From: Holophagaceae bacterium | GTDB lineage: Bacteria; Acidobacteriota; Holophagae; Holophagales; Holophagaceae | DNA length: 55,922 nucleotides | Direction: 5' to 3' | NCBI GenBank assembly: GCA_003165415.1 | Contig: PLUC01000058.1 | Location: 861-56,782 of the forward strand | In this document: piece by piece, positions 1 through 8,310 of the stretch | Layout of the letters: every line of letters begins with the position of its first letter | Position numbering within the stretch: position 1 is the stretch's first letter | The notes under the pieces: model-generated | What the model saw: the letters and a program-made list of their open reading frames with translations, nothing else | Told to the model about the DNA's origin: nothing | The model's database searches: none | Translations under genes and position numbers: made by a program

Positions 1-77
1 ATGCGCCAGCATCGCGGCCCGCGCCAGCGGGCCAGGGCCGGGGCAGTATGGGTCGGCGCTCCGGGTCGCGAAGCGGC

Positions 78-116
78 CTCAGCGTAACTCAGCGCCTCGG
101 CGTACTCAGCGTTGAG
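78..116. repeat. short CTCAGCG direct repeats
   Basis: Four near-identical heptamers (CTCAGCG, CTCAGCG, CTCGGCG, CTCAGCG) follow each other every 8 to 10 bases, ending in TTGAG. No convincing coding frame covers bases 1 to 244, which is otherwise featureless. The block lies downstream of the minus-strand operon that ends at 245. It resembles the short-period repeats often scattered between genes in environmental genomes, but I cannot see a second copy in this window, so its nature is open. Confidence 0.4.
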
Positions 117-244
117 AATGGTTTGGCTGAAGTGACCGATGCATAGCTTTCGGACGAATAGACCCACATCGGCGCTGGGGTGGGTAGAGACGGTTCCGCT
201 ATTCCGATCGACCTACACTAGTTGACTGGGCGTCCGTGCTGCTT

Positions 245-1357
245 TCAGTGCAGGATTTCCTTCATCTCGTAGGTGAGGCCTTCCACCACCTCCGGGATCG
301 GTTCGAAGCCGATGCCGGGCCTGACCGGCACCTGGATCATGGCGCGCCGGTCGATCACCACCGGCGGTGTCACCAGGTCCTGGTGCCAGTAGCGGTCGGA
401 GGCGGGCAGGTCGCCCGGGAACTGGTAGTTGGGCAGCGAGGCCACGGCTATATTGTGCGCCCGCGCGATGCCGGTATCGAGCATGCCGCCGCACCATACG
501 GGCACGCCGTGATCCGCGCACAGCGCCTGGATCTTCCGCGCCTCGGTCAGGCCGCCCACCCGCGCCACCTTGATATTGATCGTGCGCGTGCTGCCCAGCT
601 CGATGGCCTTGCGCGCGTCCTCCGCCGAGTGGATGCTCTCGTCCAGGCAGATCCGCGTTTTCATCTGGGATTGCAGTTTCGCGTGGTCGACGATGTCGTC
701 GTGCGCCAGCGGCTGCTCGATCATCAGCAGGTCCAGGGCATCCATCTCCCGGAACAGGTCCAGGTCGGCGAGCGTATAGGCGGAATTGGCGTCGGCCATC
801 AGCATGATGTCGCCGAACTCGCGGCGCAGGGCCTGCAGATAACTGAGGTCCTTGCCCGGCTTGATCTTGACCTTGACCCGACGGTAGCCCTCGCCCATGA
901 AGCGCTCGACCACCTTGACCAGGGCGTCAGGACTGCTCTGCACCCCGATGCTGATGCCCGTCTCCACTTCGGTCCGGGTGCCCCCGAGCGCCTTCGCCAG
1001 CGGGACCCCGAGCTCCTTGGCGTACAGGTCCCACACCGCGCAGTCCAGCGCCGCCTTGGCCATCCGGTTGCCCCGCACATAGGCGAACAGGCCCTGCAGG
1101 TCCTCCGGCCGCTCGATGGTGTCCTGGCTGAACAGCGCCGGCACCAGGAAGTCCTGGAGCACATGCCACCCGGTGGTCGTGGTCTCCTCGTTGTACCAGG
1201 GCACGTCGAACGCCGAGCAATCGCCGTAGCCCACATGGTCCTGCGTGTGGACTTCAACCATAATGAAATGCTTATCAATCACCACCCCAAAACTCGTTTC
1301 GAACGGCACCTTCATGGGCATCTTCATCTTGCGCATCACGATCCTGGTGATTTTCAC
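245..1357 (-). CDS. enolase-superfamily racemase (N-acylamino acid racemase / OSBS-like)
   Basis: The 370-residue protein has the two-domain layout of the muconate-lactonizing/OSBS branch of the enolase superfamily. An N-terminal capping domain is followed by a barrel with the KxK motif (RVKVKIKPG), metal ligands in MADANSAY, IEQPL and CLDES, and a later catalytic lysine in NIKVARVGG. Members with this pattern are o-succinylbenzoate synthases or racemases of N-succinyl/N-acyl amino acids. No other menaquinone gene is near, and the partners are a transporter and an M20 deacylase/peptidase, so I favour racemisation of an N-acyl amino acid. I chose the GTG start because GGGAGG lies six bases upstream and it overlaps the transporter stop by four bases (GTGA), a sign of translational coupling. 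Confidence 0.85.
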   Translation of the reverse strand: MKITRIVMRKMKMPMKVPFETSFGVVIDKHFIMVEVHTQDHVGYGDCSAFDVPWYNEETTTTGWHVLQDFLVPALFSQDTIERPEDLQGLFAYVRGNRMAKAALDCAVWDLYAKELGVPLAKALGGTRTEVETGISIGVQSSPDALVKVVERFMGEGYRRVKVKIKPGKDLSYLQALRREFGDIMLMADANSAYTLADLDLFREMDALDLLMIEQPLAHDDIVDHAKLQSQMKTRICLDESIHSAEDARKAIELGSTRTINIKVARVGGLTEARKIQALCADHGVPVWCGGMLDTGIARAHNIAVASLPNYQFPGDLPASDRYWHQDLVTPPVVIDRRAMIQVPVRPGIGFEPIPEVVEGLTYEMKEILH

Positions 1358-2592
1358 GAGGTACCTCCCGCCAGTTGGACCCGGCCGCTGCTGTTGATGG
1401 TCAAGCTGGCCGCCACCGAGAGGCAGGCAGCGCCGATCAAGAACCAGAAGGCCGCGTTGTATGAACCATGAAATATACCGATCATCAAACCCATGATCGC
1501 CGGTGACACGAACCCTGCCGCCTGTCCGCCGGTGTTGATGATGCCGGTGGCCGTGCCGACGATGTTGCCAGGCAGCAGTTTGAGCGGCAGGGCGAGCACT
1601 GAGGCGAGCACCAGGGTCTTGAAGAAATAAAGCAGGCTCTCGAACAGGACAAACATTCCGACGTCTTTCGACGCGTACATGAGGTACAGGAAAACCACGG
1701 ACATGGACCCGGCCAGGATCAGGAGATACTTCTCCTTCTTGTCGAAAAACTTGTCCATCACCCAGCCGCCGATGGCGGTGGAGATACCGGCGGCGATGAA
1801 AGGAATCGAAGTGTAGACCCCGACCGTCTTCAAATCCAGGTGGCGGACGGTCAGCAGGTAGGTGGGCATCCAGGAATCCAGCCCCTTGTTGACCAGGCTC
1901 AGGCCGAACCAGGCGATCACCAGTTGCCACATGAGGGGCATCCGGAACAGCTCTTTCACGCTGACCTGCTGTCCGGTCCTGGTTTTCGCCGTCTCCTCCT
2001 GCACCGCGGGCGGCCGCACCAGGACCCAGTAGACCAGGACATAGGCACACCCGACAATCCCTATAATGTAGAACATGTTGCGCCAGCCGAACAGCAGCAT
2101 CAGCGGCGCGACCAGCAGAGGTGCGATGGCGCTGCCCGTGTAGTTGGAGGACACCAGCAGGGAAATCATCCTGGGCCGCTCGGCCCGCGGGAAATATTCA
2201 GGAATGCCCTTGAAGGATGCGCAGGGGAACGCTCCTTCGCCGATCCCGAACAGGAAGCGGATCACGATCAGCGATACCAGCGACCAGGCGAACCCGGTGA
2301 AGACGGTGAACGCCGACCACAGAATCAGCGTGAGCATGATGACCTTCTTCGAGCCGTACTTGTCGGCCAGCCACCCGCCCGGCAGCTGCATGATGGCGTA
2401 GGCGATGAAGAACGAGCTGAGCACCAGCCCCATGGCGGCCGGCGCCAGGTGCATATCCTTGCTGATGGACGCGAGGGAGAGATTGATGGCCACCCGGTCC
2501 ACATACGAAACGCACCACCCCAGGTAAAGCATCACGAACACCACATACCGGTTGGTGGTCTTGCGGCTTTGGCTCATGACTTGGGGTTTCAT
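1354..2592 (-). CDS. MFS transporter, anion:cation symporter type
   Basis: This 412-residue protein has about twelve hydrophobic segments and the MFS signature between helices 2 and 3 (GGWLADKYGSKK). Its opening, with YVDRVAINLSL after the first helix, is typical of the ACS family that carries organic anions such as hexuronates, tartrate and phthalate. It lies between the M20 enzyme and the racemase and overlaps the racemase start, so it probably imports the substrate of that pathway through the inner membrane. The ATG at 2592 is preceded by GGGAGGG at good spacing. Substrate cannot be read from sequence; an N-acyl amino acid or a related carboxylate is an inference from the neighbours. Confidence 0.88.
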   Translation of the reverse strand: MKPQVMSQSRKTTNRYVVFVMLYLGWCVSYVDRVAINLSLASISKDMHLAPAAMGLVLSSFFIAYAIMQLPGGWLADKYGSKKVIMLTLILWSAFTVFTGFAWSLVSLIVIRFLFGIGEGAFPCASFKGIPEYFPRAERPRMISLLVSSNYTGSAIAPLLVAPLMLLFGWRNMFYIIGIVGCAYVLVYWVLVRPPAVQEETAKTRTGQQVSVKELFRMPLMWQLVIAWFGLSLVNKGLDSWMPTYLLTVRHLDLKTVGVYTSIPFIAAGISTAIGGWVMDKFFDKKEKYLLILAGSMSVVFLYLMYASKDVGMFVLFESLLYFFKTLVLASVLALPLKLLPGNIVGTATGIINTGGQAAGFVSPAIMGLMIGIFHGSYNAAFWFLIGAACLSVAASLTINSSGRVQLAGGTS

Positions 2593-2646
2593 GGATCCGG
2601 CCCTCCCAAAAGTGGATCAGTCGTCCTGCCGTGGCGTGAAGGCGGG

Positions 2647-4032
2647 TCAGAAACAGGGCTTCTCGGACTCACCCAGATCCCAGAACAGGCCGGCCATGAT
2701 GCGCAGACCTTCCTCCGCGACCGAAACCAGCATGTGTTCATCGGGGGCATGCTGGTTGCAGCCCGGATAGGAATGAGGGACCCACAAGGTCGGAAGCCCC
2801 AGGTCCACGGCGAAACATTCGTTGGGCACCGTGCCGCCGAAATTGGGCAGCAGGGCGACCCGCTTGCCCGTGGTCCGCTCCATCGAAGCCACGGCCCAGC
2901 GGACCCACCGGTTGTCGAGATCGAGCCGGGTCGCGGCCTCCACCCATTCCACCGTCACGGCCACCTGGGGGAAGCCCTTTGCCGCCAGGTGGCGGCGGAG
3001 CGCATCCGCGGCCCCATCCAGGTCGGTTCCGACCACGAAGCGAAGCTGGCAGACCGCCTCGGCCTTGCCCGGAATCGCATTGACCGGCCGTTGCGCGTCG
3101 CCGGCGGCGAAAGCGAGCACCTCCAAGGCATTCCAGCCATAGACGCGCTCGGCGGGGGTGAGGCCCGGTTCCCCCCAATCCACATCAATGGCAGGTTCAT
3201 CGGGGCCTGACACCATGGCGATGTGGGACAGAGCCTGCCGCACCGCTTCGGACAGGGCCGGCGGGCGCAGAGCCTGCACCAGGATCCGTCCGTTGCCGTC
3301 CACCAGGCTGGCGATGGCGTTGGCCAGCAGCGTCGCCGGGTTGACCAGCAAGCCGCCCCAGTTGCCGGAGTGGTGGTCGCCCGGCCGCAGATCGGCCGTC
3401 AGCCTGAACTTGAAGATGCCCCGCGCGCCCAGGAAGAGCGTCGGCCGTTCGGCAGCCATGCGCGGCCCGTCGGAGCTGATCATGACATCCGCCTTCAGGC
3501 GGTCGCGCAGGGAGCGACAGATCCCGGTCAACTCCGGGGAACCGATCTCCTCGCCCATCTCCAGCAGCAGCTTCATGTTGAAGCCGATCCGGCCGTTGCG
3601 CGCCTTGAGCACCTCCGCGAACGCCCCCAGATTGATGGCGTGCTGGCCCTTGTTGTCGGCCGTGCCGCGGCCGTAAAGCCGGTCCCCGCGCTGGGTCACC
3701 CGCCAGGGGGTCAAGCCGTCGGACCAGCGGTCATCCATGCCGGCGACCACATCGCCATGTCCATACATCAACACGGTGGGAAGCGCGGCGTCCTCGTGGC
3801 GCTCGGCGATCAAGAACAGGTTGCGTCCATCGGCCTTGGCCCGGCAAATCTCCGATGAAAACCCCATCTGATCCAGGGCCGGCACGAGGTCATCGGCCAG
3901 ATAGGGGGCGAGGTTCTCAAGCTTGCCGAACACGCTTTCGGTACGAAAGCCCACATGGCGGTCCAGGTCGGCGAGGAACCGGCCGGAGTGAAGATAGTCT
4001 GCTGCTTTCTGGATGGCCGCGGATCGATCCAT
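2647..4032 (-). CDS. M20-family metallopeptidase / deacylase
   Basis: The 461-residue protein belongs to the M20/M25/M40 family of zinc aminoacylases and dipeptidases. Metal ligands are visible in the usual order: His and Asp in YGHGDVV, Asp in GRGTADNKG, the catalytic Glu pair in MGEEIGS, and a later His in the tail region (VPHSYPG). The dimerisation domain lies between. It is the first gene of an operon with the MFS carrier and the racemase. Hydrolysis of an N-acyl or dipeptide bond is the natural job: import, racemise, deacylate. The ATG at 4032 was chosen because AGGAGA sits nine bases upstream; a frame ten codons longer lacks such a site. A divergent LysR gene with a palindrome between suggests substrate induction. 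Confidence 0.88.
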   Translation of the reverse strand: MDRSAAIQKAADYLHSGRFLADLDRHVGFRTESVFGKLENLAPYLADDLVPALDQMGFSSEICRAKADGRNLFLIAERHEDAALPTVLMYGHGDVVAGMDDRWSDGLTPWRVTQRGDRLYGRGTADNKGQHAINLGAFAEVLKARNGRIGFNMKLLLEMGEEIGSPELTGICRSLRDRLKADVMISSDGPRMAAERPTLFLGARGIFKFRLTADLRPGDHHSGNWGGLLVNPATLLANAIASLVDGNGRILVQALRPPALSEAVRQALSHIAMVSGPDEPAIDVDWGEPGLTPAERVYGWNALEVLAFAAGDAQRPVNAIPGKAEAVCQLRFVVGTDLDGAADALRRHLAAKGFPQVAVTVEWVEAATRLDLDNRWVRWAVASMERTTGKRVALLPNFGGTVPNECFAVDLGLPTLWVPHSYPGCNQHAPDEHMLVSVAEEGLRIMAGLFWDLGESEKPCF

Positions 4033-4164
4033 TGCCTGGTTTCTCCTGTGCGGGCCGCGCAACTGGCCGCTGCCCTTGGTTCGTGCCGGTTTTTTGTGAG
4101 AGATTATGAGTGCAGATTGTAGCGGGGTCGATCAGCGACAACAGTTCAACTTTTTCATGTTATC

Positions 4165-4181
4165 TTTTCCAAAATGGAAAA
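4165..4181. promoter_or_regulatory. candidate LysR operator (17-bp palindrome)
   Basis: TTTTCCA and TGGAAAA flank a three-base centre (AAA), a perfect 7-bp inverted repeat that contains a T-N11-A LysR box. It lies 28 bases before the LysR start and about 130 bases before the M20 start, in the 176-bp divergent gap, where such regulators usually bind to control themselves and the neighbouring operon. Confidence 0.6.
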
Positions 4182-4208
4182 CCTTGTCCGGGAACCGCGG
4201 AGGCATGA

Positions 4209-5123
4209 ATGGACACACGGGCCTTGCAGGAAACCTCGGTACGCTACTTTCTGGAAGTGGTCCGCTGCGGTTCCCTCACGGAAGCCGCCGAACGGCTGAA
4301 TGTGGTGCCGTCCGCCATCAGCAAGCAGATCTCCCGGCTGGAAGCCAGCCTCGATACCAGGCTGTTCGAGCGGCGCAGCCGCGGCATGATCCCCAATGCC
4401 GCCGGCGAACTGCTCGCGGCCTACGCCTTCCGGAACCAGCTGGAGACGGAACGGGTCAACAGCGAGATCAGCGCCCTGCAGGGCCTGCAACGGGGCGAGG
4501 TCCGGCTGGCCTGCTCCGCCGGCTTCTCCATGGAGCTGGCGCCCCGCGCCCTGGTGAAATTCCGCCAGAGCCACCCGGGAATCACCTTCCACATGGAAGT
4601 GGCGACCTCCCCGGAGATCACGCGCATGCTCAGCCAAGCGGAAGTGGACGTGGGGCTGACCTTCAGCCAGGCGCCGCAGCCTGGCCTGAACGTGGAATAC
4701 CGGATCACCACGCCGGTCATGGCGATCATGCACCGCGCGCACCCGCTCGCCGCCGAACCGAGCCTGACCCTGGCCCGGCTGGCCGGGCAGGCCTTGGGCC
4801 TGCCCTCGCGCGGCATCATGTCGAGGCAGCTCTTCGACGCCTGCTGCTCGAGACAGGGCCTGGTCATGACCACCGTGTTTTCCACCGGATCCGTCGCCGC
4901 GCTGCTTGCTTTCGCGCAGTCGGAAGGAGGTATCGTCGTCGCCTTCGCGCAGCTGCTGCGCGAACACCTGGCCGCCAACCACATGGTGGCCATCCGGATC
5001 AGAGACCGCTGGCTGGCGCCCCTGGACGTGGAACTGCAGACGCTCGCCGGCCGGGTCCTGCCCCAGGCGGTCATCGCCTTCCTGGACACGGTCAAGGCGG
5101 AGTTGCAGGTGGCCTGCGGCTAG
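4209..5123 (+). CDS. LysR-family transcriptional regulator
   Basis: The 304-residue protein has the LysR helix-turn-helix near residues 18 to 60 (GSLTEAAERLNVVPSAISKQ, then LFERRSRG). A type 2 periplasmic-binding-like effector domain fills the rest. It is divergent from the M20-MFS-racemase operon, the classical arrangement for a regulator of its neighbour. It therefore probably senses the imported substrate or an intermediate. The ATG at 4209 has GGAGG five bases upstream. The palindrome at 4165-4181 is the likely binding site and overlaps the region where this gene's own promoter must lie, consistent with autoregulation. Confidence 0.93.
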   Translation: MDTRALQETSVRYFLEVVRCGSLTEAAERLNVVPSAISKQISRLEASLDTRLFERRSRGMIPNAAGELLAAYAFRNQLETERVNSEISALQGLQRGEVRLACSAGFSMELAPRALVKFRQSHPGITFHMEVATSPEITRMLSQAEVDVGLTFSQAPQPGLNVEYRITTPVMAIMHRAHPLAAEPSLTLARLAGQALGLPSRGIMSRQLFDACCSRQGLVMTTVFSTGSVAALLAFAQSEGGIVVAFAQLLREHLAANHMVAIRIRDRWLAPLDVELQTLAGRVLPQAVIAFLDTVKAELQVACG

Positions 5124-5141
5124 CCCGGACACCGCACGAAC

Positions 5142-5268
5142 GGTCCCTAACCCAACAGAAGGAACCAGGGCGAAATGGAGGGACCCGAACCCTAACTGGG
5201 TCAGGCTCCTGGAGGAACTATTTGGATCCAGTGGGCATTCATTCCTGGAGCGGCGCTCCGCCGCCAGG
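5142..5268 (+). other. structured leader before the small secreted gene
   Basis: The 159-bp gap after the LysR gene holds several inverted repeats. GGTCCCT at 5142-5148 pairs with AGGGACC at 5179-5185. A second hairpin at 5244-5268 pairs CCTGG/CCAGG and CGGCG/CGCCG around a CTC loop, and its right arm includes part of the AGGAG ribosome site (5266-5270) of the next gene. Folding could hide that site. No known riboswitch class is recognised, and no T-run makes it a terminator. Confidence 0.3.
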
Positions 5269-5282
5269 AGAGAAAAACCTTG

Positions 5283-5558
5283 ATGAATCGAACAACCAAC
5301 CGTTTCCTGCGCCCCATCGCCAGCCTGGCGCTGCTTGGCTTAGTGGCGCTGCCCCTGGCGGCCGCGGACCAGGGCGTCCTGGCCAACTGTTCCGCCCAGA
5401 CCTGGAAGCTGCGCATCCTGCCCGGCTCCGTGGGCAGGCTGACCGTGACCGACCCCGGGACCATGAAACCGATCGTCCTGCAGAAAGCGGACCACGTCTG
5501 CGTGATGCCGCCCCATTCCATTGTGTTCAGCGCAGGAGCTGGCCGACCCCCTCGATGA
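5283..5558 (+). CDS. small secreted protein of unknown function, possibly truncated
   Basis: The 91-residue product starts with a clear Sec signal peptide: a basic start (MNRTTNRFLRP), a hydrophobic core (SLALLGLVALPLA) and a likely cleavage after LAAA. The mature part, beginning near ADQGVLANC, has two cysteines and no motif I recognise. The last eight residues (AGAGRPPR) are encoded by DNA that is also the 3' end of the convergent PLP-enzyme gene (32-bp overlap). The natural C-terminus may therefore have been lost in a rearrangement. An ATG at 5283 with AGGAG upstream fits; a TTG one codon earlier is possible. Function unknown. Confidence 0.55.
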   Translation: MNRTTNRFLRPIASLALLGLVALPLAAADQGVLANCSAQTWKLRILPGSVGRLTVTDPGTMKPIVLQKADHVCVMPPHSIVFSAGAGRPPR

Positions 5559-6765
5559 AGCGGTCGGCCTCCTCGTCGGTGTTGTAGGGCGACAGCCCGG
5601 CCCGCACCCACCCGGCCGGATTGATGCCGAGGATGTCGGCCAGGGTCGAGGCGTAGAAGTCGCCGCTGGCCACGAACACGGCCTGCTCCTCCACCAGACT
5701 GCGGCACACCGCCTCCGGCGCCAGGCCGGCCACGGTGAAGGCCAGGGTGGGGGTCTTGCGCACGGCGGGGGGGGCCTGGTACACGGTGATCCGGGGCTGG
5801 GCGGCCAGGGCCTCGCGCATGCGGGTGATCAGGCCGTTCTCGTGGGCTTCGATCTGCTCGTAGCCGGAGAGGATCCGCTCCCGGCGGGTGGCGCCGGCGC
5901 CCAGGGAGGCGATGAAGCCCACCGCGGCCGGGATGCCGGCCAGGGCTTCGTGATTCTGGGTGCCGGTCTCCAGCCGGTCGGGGATGAAGGCGGGGGCCGG
6001 CGCCAGCTTGTAGACCGGGAGCCGCTCCATCAGCTCGGCGCGGACGGTGACGACGCCCAGGTGCGGGCCGAAGAACTTGTACGCGGAGCAGAACAGCAGG
6101 TCGGCCCCCAGCGCGTCCCGGTCCACGGAGATGTGCGGCACCGCCTGCACGGCGTCCACCGCCACCAGGGCGCCCACGGCCTTGGCCCTGGCGGCGACCC
6201 TGGCCACGTCGTTGACGGTGCCCACGGCGTTGGAGGCCAGGCCCACGGCCACGAACACGGTCCTGGGGTTGATGATCGAGTCGAGATCGTCCAGGGCCAG
6301 GGTGCAGGTGGTGGTGTCCACCTTGATCCAGCGGACGGTGGCGCCCTTGTCCTGGGCCTGGGTGATCCATGGGTCGACGTTGCCGCGGTGGTCCAGCTCG
6401 GTCACCACGATCTCGTCGCCGGGCTTCCAGCTCCGGCCCACCGCCCGGGCTACGGCCAGGGCCAGGGTGGTGGTGTTGGCGCCGAAGGCGATCTCCCTGG
6501 GCGGGACGTTCAGCAGGTCGGCCATGGCCTCCCGGGCCGCCTGGATGTGGGCCTCGGTCTCGACGCTGGAGGGGAACTGCCCGTGCAGGTTGGCGCCGCC
6601 CTTGCGCATGTAGTCGGCCATGGCCTCGATGCAGCCGCCCGCCACCTGGGTGCCGCCGGGCCCGTCGAAATAGGCGGCCGGCAGGCCCCGGTGGAGCCGC
6701 TGCAGGGCCGGGAACTGGGCGCGGACCTGGGCGATGGGGAAGGGGAGGATGGCGGTCGGGGGCAT
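5527..6765 (-). CDS. class V aminotransferase, cysteine-desulfurase-like
   Basis: The 412-residue PLP enzyme is of aminotransferase class V fold type I. The cofactor lysine is in SAYKFFGPHLG, and the Asp/Gln that contact the PLP ring are in VAVDAVQAVPHI. The subgroup matches cysteine-desulfurase-like proteins (SufS/NifS relatives), but I see no clear persulfide loop with a catalytic cysteine near the expected place, so sulfur transfer is uncertain. No Suf or Isc scaffold gene is adjacent. The ATG at 6765 follows a GGAGAA-type site. It is divergent from the membrane protein gene, and the intergenic gap carries a 64-bp palindromic repeat. Confidence 0.85.
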   Translation of the reverse strand: MPPTAILPFPIAQVRAQFPALQRLHRGLPAAYFDGPGGTQVAGGCIEAMADYMRKGGANLHGQFPSSVETEAHIQAAREAMADLLNVPPREIAFGANTTTLALAVARAVGRSWKPGDEIVVTELDHRGNVDPWITQAQDKGATVRWIKVDTTTCTLALDDLDSIINPRTVFVAVGLASNAVGTVNDVARVAARAKAVGALVAVDAVQAVPHISVDRDALGADLLFCSAYKFFGPHLGVVTVRAELMERLPVYKLAPAPAFIPDRLETGTQNHEALAGIPAAVGFIASLGAGATRRERILSGYEQIEAHENGLITRMREALAAQPRITVYQAPPAVRKTPTLAFTVAGLAPEAVCRSLVEEQAVFVASGDFYASTLADILGINPAGWVRAGLSPYNTDEEADRFIEGVGQLLR

Positions 6766-6834
6766 GAGGTTCTCCTGCCTGGTTGGGAATGTAAGCCGTT
6801 GGGTTAAAATAATTCTCGCCGTTTCGGAGCCGGT

Positions 6835-6898
6835 CCGGCATAAGGTGTCGTAACAAAATTACCTGAAAAGCGCAGCTAATTTCGTGACGACACCTAAA
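6835..6898 (+). repeat. 64-bp palindromic repeat, copy 1
   Basis: A 51-base palindrome (6844-6894) with outer arms GGTGTCGT and ACGACACC is flanked by CCGGCATAA on the left and TAAA on the right. The same 64-base unit occurs in opposite orientation at 47815-47878 with 57 of 64 positions identical. The difference at unit position 14 (T to C) is matched by a change at its pairing partner, position 56 (A to G), so that base pair is kept. It lies in the divergent gap between 6766 and 6940, which also must hold two promoters. Confidence 0.8.
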
Positions 6899-6940
6899 TG
6901 AGACAATGAACTATTCTACCCACTCTGGAAGGCCCACCCT

Positions 6941-7726
6941 GTGACCGTGTTCCTATTTAAGCTGCTCATGACCCCCATCTTCATCGGCCTGGTCACCCTG
7001 GCCGGCCGGCGCTGGGGCCCGGCCGTGAGCGGCCTGCTCATGGGCCTGCCGCTCACCTCCGGGCCGATCTCGGTGTTCCTGCTGCTGCAGTACGGGCCCG
7101 CCTTCGCCGCCCGGGCGGCGGTGGGCAACATGGCCGGTCAGGCCTCGGGGTGCGTGTTCTGCCTGACCTACGGGCTCGCGGCCAGGAAGTGGCCCTGGAC
7201 CCTGTGCGCTCCGGCCGCGATCCTGGCCTTCTTCGGGTCCACCGCCCTGCTGGACCGCTTCTCCTGGACCCTGTTTTCCGCCGCGGGCCTCCTGCTGGGG
7301 GCCATCATCGTGGCGCACCGGCTGCTTCCGCCCCGGCCCTTCGCTGCCGTCCCGGCCGATCCGCCCCGGTGGGACCTGCCGGCCCGGATGCTGGTGGCCA
7401 CCGCCTTCGTGCTGGCGCTGACCGCCTGCGCCCGGTCCCTGGGGCCGCAGCTCAGCGGGCTGATCGCGCCGTTCCCCATCTACGGCCTGGTCGTGGCGGC
7501 CTTCACCCAGTCCCGCCAGGGCACGGCCGCGGTGGCCGGGCTGCTGCGCGCCAACGTGCTCGGGTCGCTGGCCTTCATCGCCTTCTTCCTGATCGCCGGC
7601 GGTTGCCTGGGCCACGCGCCGGTGGTTGGGGTCTACGGGCTGGCGGCCCTGGCCTCGGCCGGGACCGGCGGCGCGGCCTTCCTCGCCAGCAGGAACCGGA
7701 GGATTCAGCCCAGGTGCGGGGCGTAG
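6941..7726 (+). CDS. polytopic membrane protein of unknown function
   Basis: The 261-residue protein is strongly hydrophobic, with about eight membrane segments and short loops (for example FLFKLLMTPIFIGLVTLAG at the N-terminus). I recognise no transporter signature, nucleotide-binding site or metal motif. The GTG start at 6941 has GGAAGG eight bases upstream. The gene stands alone on the plus strand, divergent from the PLP enzyme, and its 3' end overlaps that of the convergent GNAT gene by 22 bases. Function unknown. Confidence 0.75.
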   Translation: MTVFLFKLLMTPIFIGLVTLAGRRWGPAVSGLLMGLPLTSGPISVFLLLQYGPAFAARAAVGNMAGQASGCVFCLTYGLAARKWPWTLCAPAAILAFFGSTALLDRFSWTLFSAAGLLLGAIIVAHRLLPPRPFAAVPADPPRWDLPARMLVATAFVLALTACARSLGPQLSGLIAPFPIYGLVVAAFTQSRQGTAAVAGLLRANVLGSLAFIAFFLIAGGCLGHAPVVGVYGLAALASAGTGGAAFLASRNRRIQPRCGA

Positions 7727-8301
7727 TCCTGGTTGGCGGCCTCCATGGCGGCCCAGATCTGGGACACGTCGTTGGCGAGCACGATGAGGTCGCGCTTCAT
7801 GCCGGCCACGTCCATGACGTGGTGGGGCAGGATGGCCTCCTTGTGGAAGCCCAGCTTCTCGAAGGTGCGGCGGGCCGCCAACTGGTTGTCCACCACCTGG
7901 ACGATGATTTTTTCAATACCCAGGTCCGTGGCGATCTTCACCTGGGCCGCGGCCAGGGCGGTGGCCAGGCCCTTGCGCCGGAAGGCCGCGGCCACGGTCA
8001 CCCGGATTTCGCCCACGTGCCGGGTCCAGCCGTGCAGGGTGCGGTACAGGGTGGCTTCGCCCACCACCTTGCCCGCGGCCTTGGCCACCAGCGAGATGAT
8101 CTCCCGGGTCTCCACCTTGCGCAGGAAGCCTTCCGCCCAGTCGCTGGTGGTCACATCGTCCCTGAGCATCAGGCGGTCCTCTTCGGGCAGGTGCCGGTAG
8201 AACGCCAGCAGGGCTCCAGAGCAGGAGGGTTGCAGGGGGGTGAGGACCACGGTGCTACCGTCCCGCAGCGTCACGCTCGCGGGATATGAATCCAGAGCCA
8301 T
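7705..8301 (-). CDS. GNAT-family N-acetyltransferase
   Basis: The 198-residue protein has the GNAT fold. The acetyl-CoA pyrophosphate loop is in motif A (AAFRRKGLATAL), preceded by the beta-4 strand EIRVTVAA and followed by the C-terminal helix/strand QLAARRTFEKLGFHKE. Such enzymes acetylate small amines, peptides or protein N-termini; the acceptor is not predictable here. It starts nine bases after the kor gamma gene ends and is probably co-transcribed with it. Apart from position nothing links the two functions. Confidence 0.85.
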   Translation of the reverse strand: MALDSYPASVTLRDGSTVVLTPLQPSCSGALLAFYRHLPEEDRLMLRDDVTTSDWAEGFLRKVETREIISLVAKAAGKVVGEATLYRTLHGWTRHVGEIRVTVAAAFRRKGLATALAAAQVKIATDLGIEKIIVQVVDNQLAARRTFEKLGFHKEAILPHHVMDVAGMKRDLIVLANDVSQIWAAMEAANQDYAPHLG

Positions 8302-8310
8302 AGGTAACTC

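Noticed and set aside
1358-2050. Longer 601-codon version of the racemase
   Set aside because: The extension is the out-of-frame shadow of the MFS gene; GTG at 1357 has a good ribosome site and gives the normal family length.
5244-5268. Hairpin as a terminator of the LysR gene or of the PLP-enzyme gene
   Set aside because: No T-run follows it on either strand in the right place, and the right arm overlaps the ribosome site of the next gene.
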